Positions 1 to 58,107 of a stretch of 64,000 nucleotides of DNA are shown here, one piece after another. Position numbers and translations under genes: made by a program. The notes under the pieces were generated by a model that saw only the letters and a list, made by a program, of their open reading frames with translations, did not search any database and was not told the DNA's origin. The stretch's first letter is position 1. Each line of letters begins with the position of its first letter. Source of the DNA: Plectrocnemia conspersa (taxonomy: Eukaryota; Arthropoda; Insecta; Trichoptera; Polycentropodidae); contig VTFK01000407.1 in NCBI GenBank assembly GCA_009617715.1, forward strand, positions 453,142 to 517,141, in the 5' to 3' direction.

Positions 1-1766
1 AACAGACAATCTAAAGTGCTTATAAAAACTTCCAGTGCTCACATGAGATAGTGATCCGGAGACGGTAGTGACAGTTTGATCGAGGATGGCTATGGTGGTG
101 AGCTCATTAACATATCTGAATAATTATTCAACGGATATCTTTGATTTGATTAAGAGCTGTAGCTTGTTTAGAACCTCCCTCTGAGAACAAAGTCTTAAAC
201 GTCTGGACTCTATGTAGGTCATGAGGGTTCATAACCCTCGTTTTGTTTCTTGCTACGTTTGCGAGCCAGGAAAGTGCGACTTGATTAATATTATAATAAA
301 ATCGATGTTGTAACAGTTTTTGGAAAGTGTCACAATTAAAACTTTAGATATATAACGTAAAATCGTGTCATGAAGTTTTTGAATTGTTCAACCCTGTTTT
401 GCTGCAAAGAATACTGCGTCATGTGTTCTATGAAATATATGCGTCATTTATGTAGTGATCGTAATCTTCATTTGCAATACGCAGTTAAGATTGTTATTGA
501 CTTTTCTATAACCTTATTAATTCTATAGTGAAAAGTGTTAACGTGTAGGGCTTTACTTTCAAGGTCAAGATAGTTCGAACATCCTCGCGAAATTCAATTC
601 GCACCGGTAACAACCTGTTGCTCGTAAACGCTGCTTCTAAATCATAAAATTTTAATTATTTTTTAATGTTAATTTGCTCTTTAATATATGTATAAATAAT
701 AACCCTTTATGAACATAATATGCGTTTGTAAAAATAAATAAATGTACAATTAAATATAATAGTACTATTTTAATGTAAGATATATTATATATAAATATTT
801 ATTTATGAATATATCTTTCGTACAAAATCGCTGTTCAGATTTCAAATGTTTGAATTTGCCGGGAAATTTTATTTGTGTCAACGGATGTTGCTCACTAGCG
901 CCAGCGTTTAAAGGCGGAAAATTTCGGAACTAAAATCGATATGGGGTACTTATTTTTTGCTATACGAGCTTTCGCTAATTGCAGTAAGAGGTCACTAGTT
1001 AGCATACTTATTTTATTTCACCTTTCTTTTTTGATAATATTGATAGAAAAACAAGCTTAATCAAAATATAATAAACTGTTGTTTATTCTATAATTAATCT
1101 TATATAAAATATAATTCTACTTGTATGTTAAAAATAGTTGAAATGATTAAAATTTTATTTTTTTATGCAACTCTTATTTTACTCTAAATATATATTATAC
1201 TATTTTTCTCATCCCAAAAATATGATCTATATTTATTTGTATACGATTGAATGTTTTTTTATTATGCATTATTATTAATAGGCAATTCTTTGTCTGTCTC
1301 AAATTAAAATTTAAACTACGGAAATTAAACACATGTTTATATTTGTATTTTATTAATTAGTCATTTGTTTAATTTAATTTTTAACTACCGAATTCAACAT
1401 AGTAATCAACTTGAATTAAATCCAGCGAATCAATATTTTTACCTTGTAAAAAAATATATAAAAAATTCTATATATAATTTTGTTACTGGCGTAGTAATTT
1501 GCGTCATAATATTTTCATATTACTAATACTATGTGATAATGAAAATTGCCATTTAGGCAAGACAATAGAAAAAAGTCGGTTGAAGTTATGCAAGGTTTTA
1601 TTACATGTCACAACTATTATGTTTTATGAAGATTCTTTCTAACGGATTGATATAAAAATCATGCTTTTCATAATGGAAAAAAGTAATTAAGACGTTGTAA
1701 TCCGCATATTCGATACGTCATAATACATAAAAATAAACTTTGGACGCATATCTGTATACATAGCAG
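1..1766. other. AT-rich intergenic DNA, no gene seen
   Basis: No coding pattern, splice-flanked open frame or RNA gene was recognised here. The stretch is AT-rich, with moderately GC-richer patches near 540-620 and 880-950. It lies upstream of the EML gene and may be intergenic or hold unrecognised 5' untranslated sequence. Confidence 0.5.
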
Positions 1767-1934
1767 GTGCATACGGTGAGATATATTCCCTTTCGCTCGC
1801 TCGCGTGCTAAGTGACGAGAGAGAGTGAGAAGATGTGGGCATGCGGAACGCATGTAACGCACGCCCTTATCTCTCACTCACTCTTGACAATTAATACGCG
1901 AGCGAGCGAAAGGGAATGTATCTCACAGTACGCG
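1767..1934. mobile_element. Hairpin MITE, copy 1 of a four-copy family
   Basis: This is an almost palindromic element of about 165 bases. The left end reads ATACGGTGAGATATATTCCC and the right end gives the same motif in reverse complement (GTACTGTGAGATACATTCCC). Inside are matching arms with the CGCTCGCTCGCGTG motif, a GAGAGTGAGTGAGAGATAAG motif and a central GTGCG/CGCAC hairpin. The copy at 9943 is complete; copies at 52313 and 57065 keep only one arm. No clear target duplication was found. The transposon superfamily is not assigned. Short open frames crossing it are not genes. Confidence 0.8.
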
Positions 1935-2219
1935 TTTGATACATGACAATTTTTTGCCATTCATAAAGGCCATCTGATTTAAAGAAAATTGTCCGTTTTT
2001 ATAGACGCCAACTAGTTAAAAATGTTATTAAAATAATCAAAATATCAACAACAGTTATTTTTGTTTTTCAGTTTTTCACGTAGTAAAAATATTTATATTT
2101 CAAGTTTATTGCTTCTGTATTTTTTTATATAAATAATAAAATGGTGCAAATTTTTGGATGTAGTGATAGTATATAAGGCAATGCATATTTATCTTTAGAA
2201 ATAGGCCTAGTTTTTCCAT

Positions 2220-3900
2220 TTAAAGATGGCAATGTTATTTTATTAAAAATGTTTGGCCTACATCGTTTTGGCGATAAATCAATGGTTTTAAATTATGAAT
2301 CACTTTCGATTGATGTTTTATAATACAATTTATACGGCGCATTTCTTAAAACTATTATATATAAGAAGATTTTTTAGCCAGTTGATAGTTTCGCCATGAA
2401 TAATTTTGGTTCTTTTCTAAATTGCCTCTTCCAGAGGTTTGGTTGAATAAAAGCCATCACTTTTCATTTCTTGTAGTAAAAATGGATTTTTCTTTCGACG
2501 TGTTTATATTAATGTGTAATAATTCTCGGGAATGTACAGAAAATTGGTTTTTCGAACAGCCATTTCTACAACACCAAAATCGCGATCATTTGGCAAGAAT
2601 GAATGTCCAGATTAAATAAATTATTGTAAATTATATCTATATTGTTAAAGAGACTAGACTGAACAATTATCATTCACATTAGGGTCAATTTTATATTTAG
2701 ATTTTGGTCAGTGCACATATCGCTAACTTGTTTTTGAGCTATCACATTTTGTAGATGTTTTAAACAACATTACTTCTTGTGATCCTCTGGATGCAGTTGT
2801 TTCTTCCCAAGTATACATATGAATTTCATCATCATGTAAATTGTGGAAACCTTGATTTAAAACATACATGTTTCATTTATAGTATGAAACAGAAACTGTC
2901 AGTTTAGGGTATGGTAGTGCTTTTTGCAAAGCAAATGTAAAAGCAAAATAGTTTCCTGGTTTTTTTGGAGCTAGTACTTAATCTTCTTCTAAGGCTTTTC
3001 TATCAAGTTCAGTATCTATTAAATGAAGTTCATGTTGTTTCAACAGACTTGCTTTTTCTTCAATATTGACGTTTTAATTTGCATATTAAGTGAATCGAAC
3101 TTTTGGCACGTGTCTTTACGTGGGTGATGAAAGAGTATATTAAATTCTTGGTTAAAAATATTACTATAAATTTTCTTCTTAACATAATTTGTGTTATTTT
3201 TCTTACATTTATCGACGTATAAATTGTACATTTTTATTATATTCGATTCAAAGTTCAAATACTTTCTATTTAGATTGTGAGAACTTGTATAATAGCTTTC
3301 TGACTGAGAAAAACTTCACGCGTTTTACTTCTTCCTCATTGGTTTTCCTGGAAAAATTTTCGATTCTATCACGAAAATCTACTCATTTTTTGCATTGAGA
3401 GCACGGTTCACTCTTCCTTTAGATATATTAAATCTTTTGCATTCTAAAATTTTTGTTTCTTTGGTATCTAAATAATATTTAAAACTGCGTAAAAGTCCTT
3501 TGCGTTCCTTTGTAATTTAATCTCTTAGCACGCTTTTGTGTAAAATCATTTCCAAGTATATTTTTTTTATTGTAGTTAAAAAAAATTGTATTCTCTCTTC
3601 GGAAATAATTCGATTCATCATTGACAGTTTGTATTTGCAAATTTTTTTCAAGAACAATTTTTCCTTTTTTGATATAATATTATTTATCACTATTTCGTTT
3701 AGCTTTTCTTATTTTTTTAAATTTATATATCATCGTTCTCCTTGCTATATCCAAAAGTTTCCTCGTCTGATCATGAATCTGACAGTTCCAATCTTCTTCT
3801 TTGATCTGTATTCATTTAGCTCCGAGCTATCTTCACTTTCTCATGTAATGATTCTTCCTTTCTTACTAATATTCTTGGCTCTTGTTTCTACAAAATAATA
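2220..3900 (-). pseudogene. Relic of a DUF7869-like transposon protein
   Basis: Conceptual - strand translation, broken by many stops and frame changes, gives a set of motifs in order. They are a basic N-terminal part near 3400-3560, a block ending in HHPRKDTCQKFDSLN (about 3085-3140), YFAFTFALQKALPYPK (about 2910-2960), YTWEETTASRGSQEV (about 2765-2815) and SGHSFLPNDRDFGVVEM (about 2547-2600). From memory, this order (PxKDTC, FDLQ-like, ASRGSQE, SGHSxLPNDRDFG) is the signature of a large dispersed arthropod family annotated as DUF7869 or uncharacterised, and thought to be transposon-borne. The copy cannot encode a protein. The family name is from memory, so it is less certain than the motif match. 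Confidence 0.7.
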
Positions 3901-4251
3901 ATCAATACAATAATAATGATTATAATGATCATAATTATGAAAATAAAAGTGTAATTCGCAAGGATGAAATAACTTTTCAAAATGTTATGTTATTGTAGAA
4001 CGATAGTACACAATTAACACATTAAAATAAGTAATATTAATAAAATAATAAAAATAGCTTATTATGAATTGTTATTGGTTATTAAGCAGATATACGTTCC
4101 TAGTATTATCTTTATAATAATTTTTACTTACCGGTCTCACTGTCCGATGCAAATTCAAAATTATAGTAATTATAAAGATCCATATTAATTTATTTTGTAT
4201 ATATTTTCCACCCTTCTCAATTTTTATTAATATTATTTTATTTTGAGTAGA

Positions 4252-4433
4252 CTTGCCTCACTTTCAAAATCAACCAACAAATAATATCATTGACCAAATT
4301 AAATTACTAGTAAAAAAATTACACTGTTATTAAAAACAGAAATTTTAAGTAAATTTGTAATAAAAATTAGCTGTAACTCTTTTTTTAACAAAATGGACTT
4401 GGCCCACTTTCAAAATCAACGGCTCATATATGT
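4252..4433. repeat. Pair of direct repeats next to the transposon relic
   Basis: Two near-identical copies of CACTTTCAAAATCAAC, each preceded by ACTTGSCYC, lie at about 4252-4274 and 4409-4431. They sit just beyond the 5' side of the - strand transposon relic and could be its subterminal repeats. No matching inverted copy was found at the other end. Confidence 0.45.
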
Positions 4434-4873
4434 TCCACATATGTAACAAAAACTGTGAACCGCGGTCTTGCAGTGTCTTGCGCTACCCTTGAACATTTTA
4501 CTGATTTAATGTATTATTTTAAGGGTTTCTAAGTGCATTTTTTTTTACAAAAACTGACAATTGACCACCAGGTATCTGTCAGTGTTGCCAATTTAAAAAG
4601 TGTTGTAAACACAAATAAAATATTTAATAAAAATATTGCATGATTGATGCAAAAATGAAAAATTATAACTTACAGATGTATTTATAAAATATATTTACCT
4701 ACCTATCTTTAACTGAAAAATCTGACGTGCTAGATTTTTCAAGTTGTCCTAGATCGTATTATCAGAGATTGTCGGAATATGGAAAAATTTGGAAGGCGAT
4801 CGCTCGTAGATTTTCCCCGTTAACCGTTACGATCTTCCGAAGCACATCCGACCATTGTAAAACACGACCTAAT

Positions 4874-53914
<49,041 letters not shown>

Positions 53915-54592
53915 CAAACAGCCGAGAGATGGCGTCGTCGCCGCTCTGTGGATGCTTCTGCCTTTACTGTGTTGCACCTTACACTTTGAAGAAGTTGTAC
54001 AAAAAATATATAAACCCACTTAAACGGACACTCCTTTGGAAGTTCCTAACGACACGAACCTCGAAACTGAGACACAACAGAACCGAATCATTATAATATT
54101 AGAGTCGTCTGCTACAGGGCTCAAAATAAAACATGTAACAAACTAGTGCTATTGTTTGTATTCCGCGAAGCTGTGTTCCGGTTTGCTCCGGTCCATTCCG
54201 AGCCCTACTACTATGACAAGCCAAAGTTCATAATTTAACAGTATGAATTTTTTCGACAATGGTCTGTCTTAGTATCGGCGAATGATCATGTAGTACATAC
54301 ATATGTTTGTACTAGAAGTTATTTAAAATCCAAGATTGCGGGACATGATTGGATATTTTTTTTATCTACAAACTGAGACATAGTTTCAGCTTTTAATTCA
54401 TCGTGAAGCAATATGCCCATTAGAAAACATTTTTGTACTTTATATATAAAAAATAACTTATTCTTTTCGTCTCTTTGGTCTTTTTGATAATGAAATAATG
54501 GCACTATCACGATTAGAAAAATGTAGAGAACGAGGATTTATTCGAATGATCATCCAAATTAGTAGTGAAAAATCTATTTAAGTAGAAATAAA
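53915..54592 (+). other. EML 3' untranslated region, candidate poly(A) signals
   Basis: AATAAA occurs at 54125-54130 and again at 54587-54592. The first is about 210 bases past the stop. Transcript ends cannot be fixed from sequence. Short open frames here are not credible. Confidence 0.5.
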
Positions 54593-55580
54593 ATTAATAT
54601 ATTCATAAAAAAAATGCACAAAACATATAAATTTGATTCCATTGTAAGTAAATTAAATCAAAAATTGCCGAATATATTATAATTAGCCATGTGAATAGTT
54701 ATAGTGTTTAAAAAAGAAGTTTACAAACATGTAAAACTGCCAATAGAATAGATTTTTTAGGAATTATAATAAATTAATAATAATTAAATATACATATATA
54801 CAAATATTTATTGGAATTATGTTTTTCTGTGTAATATTAATATTATAATAAAAATACGAATATTGTTCGCCGTTTAATGTATATATTTTGTTACCTTTGT
54901 TGCTTAAAGTGTATTATTTTAGGATAGTCCATCTTTCATGAATAGATTTTAATGTGCCTTTTTAGAATAAACTACATAATAAGTATAATACTATTATTGT
55001 AATTATTATATTATATTGCAAAACGATGTTTTATAAATTTTCTAGAACAGTGTGTTGAAAACATATATCGAATCTGGCTTATTAGGCGTCCAAATGTTAA
55101 TTTATTTTTAGTTTTTATGTGATATTTTAAAACTGGAATTAAATTGGAATTCAAATCAATAATATAAATATACACATTATGTGAATGTATTATCAATATA
55201 TATATAAATCTAATATAACTATTATATACATATAAGTCACAAGCACACAACAAATTTTATCTTCTCACAAAAATAAATCTTCCGGCAACATAGAATTCAT
55301 ATTATATTTTTTCTTTATTACTGGAAATATATTATATTAAAAAATCTTTCAAAAGAATTTCATTTAATGTTATGTAAAAAACATACCAAAATTTGCACTA
55401 AACATTTAATAAACGTAAAATGCTAGAGTAAGATATTTTTGGATAAAATTTAATAGTAATGTTATAGCGACCATACACAGATGGGTCCACTTTTAAAAGG
55501 GTCATTGTCTCAAACCCTAAAACTCCGTTAGTGAGTGTGACGAAAAACGATAATGTATTGCCAATGGAGACAAATCGAAA
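54593..55580. other. AT-rich intergenic DNA
   Basis: No gene, RNA or delimited element seen between the EML 3' end and the inverted repeat at 55581. Confidence 0.45.
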
Positions 55581-55623
55581 GATAGTTACTGTGAGCACGT
55601 ATCACGAGTTCACAGTAACTATC
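55581..55623. repeat. Perfect 14-bp inverted repeat, 15-base spacer
   Basis: GATAGTTACTGTGA at 55581-55594 is the exact reverse complement of TCACAGTAACTATC at 55610-55623. It adjoins the LTR-like block. It may be a transposon terminus, an insertion remnant or a structured RNA element. Confidence 0.8.
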
Positions 55624-56222
55624 CTCAGTCGTTAAGAGAATCTTTTTGTGACGAAACGGTCACGGATATCATAAATCACCACATCCGTGATCCTTTCCGA
55701 AAAATGTAAAAGACATTGGACGAGCGAATGTCGCTTTCTAAAGGCGTAGACGATTTCGCCGTTCTGCGAAGCGACTGCAGCGATTGGCTGGAAGATCGCT
55801 GCACATATGCAATTTCCCAGCAAGCTTTTAACCCTTAAAGTATATAAGTCTGGACTCCGATGAGGAGAGAGCAGAGAGCGAGACAGTCAGAGAGGCAAAC
55901 AGTCAGGGTTAGACAGTGAGGAGACACCAGCAGCCACTTAGAGTCACTAGCAGCCACCCGATGGGACAGACACGAAGATCACATCAGGAACTCAAGAATA
56001 ATTACGAACAACCAGCGTCAAGAATAATTACCTCCTGACACCCGCCGCACGCAGCTACAAGAGCCCTAATGATCATCCACGGGCATCATCACCTGCGTCA
56101 GCTTCTCCGCCGTTTGGAGGAAACGTCTCACAAATAATCGTCCGATGCGCTCATGTAAATATATTAATAAAAGATCTTACTAAATTCACACCAGAGTCTC
56201 ATTGGCCGCGAGGTCAACCTAG
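55624..56222 (+). mobile_element. LTR-like block, possible solo LTR
   Basis: A GC-richer, non-coding block has a TATATAA box (55841-55847), then about 320 bases of purine-rich leader-like sequence (GAGGAGAGAGCAGAGAGCGA), then AATAAA (56166-56171), then a short tail. That order resembles U3-R-U5 of an LTR. No second LTR, coding region, TG/CA boundary or target duplication could be demonstrated. A non-coding RNA gene is the alternative. Confidence 0.4.
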
Positions 56223-56318
56223 TCACCTAGAGTCAAACCCCCTAAAATGTAATTTCAACAAATTTAATTTAATATGGCATCCATAGTACATCGAATAGAT
56301 AAACGTATGCGTTTTGAA

Positions 56319-56556
56319 CAGGGCTGTGGAGTCGGAGTTTTGGCCGGAGTTGGAGTCCGAGTCGTGAAAAATGAGCGACTCTGAGCATTTTTTTAAATTA
56401 TTAAATTTATGAATTTTTAATTGCGTAATAATGAATGTGTATAGCGTATGAATATTAAACGTGTAGAAAAACATCAAAAATACCTGATAAAATTAAACTT
56501 TTTTGAGTCGGAGTCGGAGTGGAGTCGTGTTTTTTTTTAACAACTCCACAGCCCTG
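56319..56556. mobile_element. hAT-type MITE with exact 8-bp target duplication
   Basis: Ends CAGGGCTGTGGAGTCGGAG (left) and AACTCCACAGCCCTG (right) are inverted. Both sides carry the identical 8-base duplication GTTTTGAA at 56311-56318 and 56557-56564. The subterminal GAGTCGGAGT and GGAGTCGGAG repeats are typical. 238 bases with no coding capacity. Confidence 0.93.
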
Positions 56557-57064
56557 GTTTTGAATCTGTACGCCGTTAAAAAATTACACATGATTGCTAA
56601 AAACTAATTTTTGAAACTTGTTTTGGTTTGTGGCGGCGTTCTGACAGTTCCCAGTGTTGCCACACCACCACTCAACTTGAGGAGCGGGTGGTTTTTAACA
56701 ACTGGCAATATACACACTATCTCTCTTTCTCTCGCCATGAGCTAAGTCTAGCATGCTGCGTCCCCGCCAGCTCTCCAAAAAAGGTCGTTTAATTAAGTAG
56801 CCATCAAAAACCACATGCGCTACAGGTTTAGTGTAAACTGATTTTTATGCAATTTTTAGTGCTGATTCTATGCTGATAATGACTAATCACCTAAGGTTAT
56901 TTCACATAAAGAATATAAAAGATTAAAAAATGACACAAAATGAAATTTTAAGATATTTGTTTTAATGTTAACATTTAATATATACCAGAGATACATGAAT
57001 ATGAAAACTAAAATCATTAAAAAAGTTTTTAATAGCTAAAAAAATACAAGTTCTTACAGCAACC

Positions 57065-57166
57065 AGGCGCGTCCATAAATACTTTCCCTTCGCTCGCTCG
57101 CATTAAGTGACGAGAGTGAGTGAGAGATAAGGGCGTGCGTTACATGCGTTCCGCACGCCCTTATCT
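57065..57166. mobile_element. Hairpin MITE, copy 4 (left arm and centre)
   Basis: Matches the left half of the family (TTCCCTTCGCTCGCTCGC, GACGAGAGTGAGTGAGAGAT) and keeps the central GGGCGTGCG/CGCACGCCC stem. The right arm is lost. It lies upstream of ALKBH4. Confidence 0.78.
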
Positions 57167-57284
57167 GTTTTGATAAGTGATTTATGTTTTTTACGCCCTC
57201 TTATTGACCAAAATTTGGTTTGAATAAATCATGTATTTGAAAAACATGCTTATATCAAAGCTATGTATTATAGTTATACCGGTA

Positions 57285-57480
57285 ATGATAGCTATCATAT
57301 TAAATACAGTCAAACGTGGAGGAATATGCGAGATGCAACGTCTGTCTGTATTTTGTACTTGACCTAATGAAACTTGTATAACCATAATTATTTGAAAAAC
57401 TTTCGTTAAGTTAGGTTTGGGTTTAAACAGTAAATGTACGTTTCGCAACTGTCAAATTGAGTTCCTATCTGCACCTGTCA
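57285..57480 (+). repeat. Dispersed repeat upstream of ALKBH4 (partner at 44930)
   Basis: Matches the reverse complement of 44930-45170 over about 200 bases. It ends about 270 bases before the ALKBH4 start codon, so it may contribute to that promoter region. Confidence 0.75.
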
Positions 57481-57746
57481 GTTAAATTATATGAAATTTA
57501 CTGTGTAAATCTACGTCATTTTGACTGATACGGTAGTTCTAGTGTAGCAAATAAAAAAAGAAATGTTAAATTTATTGTAATTTTATTTCATGGCCGACTT
57601 TCGTTGTGCTTTGACAGTAAACGTCAAATTATAACCTATTATCCGCACGGTTGCGTCAGATTTGTCGCGAATGAGTATTTTATACCGTATATTTTTGACT
57701 TAGCGTTTTATACGACATTACTTAGATAGTTTACCGTAAAAGAGAC
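57481..57746 (+). promoter_or_regulatory. ALKBH4 upstream region
   Basis: Short non-repeat interval before the ATG at 57747, likely to hold the promoter and 5' leader. No clear TATA box; TATTTTATACCG at about 57673 is a weak candidate. The call rests on position only. Confidence 0.35.
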
Positions 57747-58107
57747 ATGTCTGCGTGTGGATGCAAAGGGTGCCGCACATGTCTCATATGTGAGAGAGAT
57801 AACGGACGTCGGTCTCCCGATTTTAACGTACGTATACTGTAGCCATTGTTCTCGGAATTCGATAAGATTAGACATGGACGGATTTCAGAAGGAGAATAGC
57901 TACGTCTATTGCCCGATTTGTAATTTGGCATGGAAAGGATGGGACGCCGAATCGTACAAGAGCCATCCTCACCACGAAGGAGAGTCCATATCTCTCCCGG
58001 GCGTGTTTATCCAATTCGACTTTTTGTCCGAAAGAGAAGAGGCGATGTTGATGAAAGGCGTCGACGAAATGCCGTGGGATCTTTCTCAGAGCGGGAGGAG
58101 AAAGCAG
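57747..58107 (+). CDS. ALKBH4 coding exon 1, with a one-base frame break
   Basis: The first part is read from ATG 57747 and the second in the next frame, open to the donor AAGCAG|GTATTG. The switch lies near TTTT at 57821-57824; removing one T would give SPDLTYVYCSHC. The GTG-initiated frame at 57757 alone would lose the conserved cysteine motif and is not used as the start. Confidence 0.85.

Noticed and set aside
1668..1877. Open frames at 1668-1877 (-) and 10001-10189 (+) with similar protein sequence
   Set aside because: They are translations of two copies of the same hairpin MITE, so the similarity is due to the repeat.
3536..3898. 120-codon + strand open frame
   Set aside because: It is the AT-rich antisense shadow of the N-terminal part of the - strand transposon relic.
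4727..4873. Upstream extension of EML exon 1 starting at 4727
   Set aside because: The frame begins with GTG, which is not a credible start for this gene. The first in-frame ATG is at 4874.
57820..57845. A tiny GT-AG intron bridging the ALKBH4 frame break
   Set aside because: The only fitting GT-AG pair would leave an intron of about 15 bases, below any splicing limit. A one-base indel is simpler.
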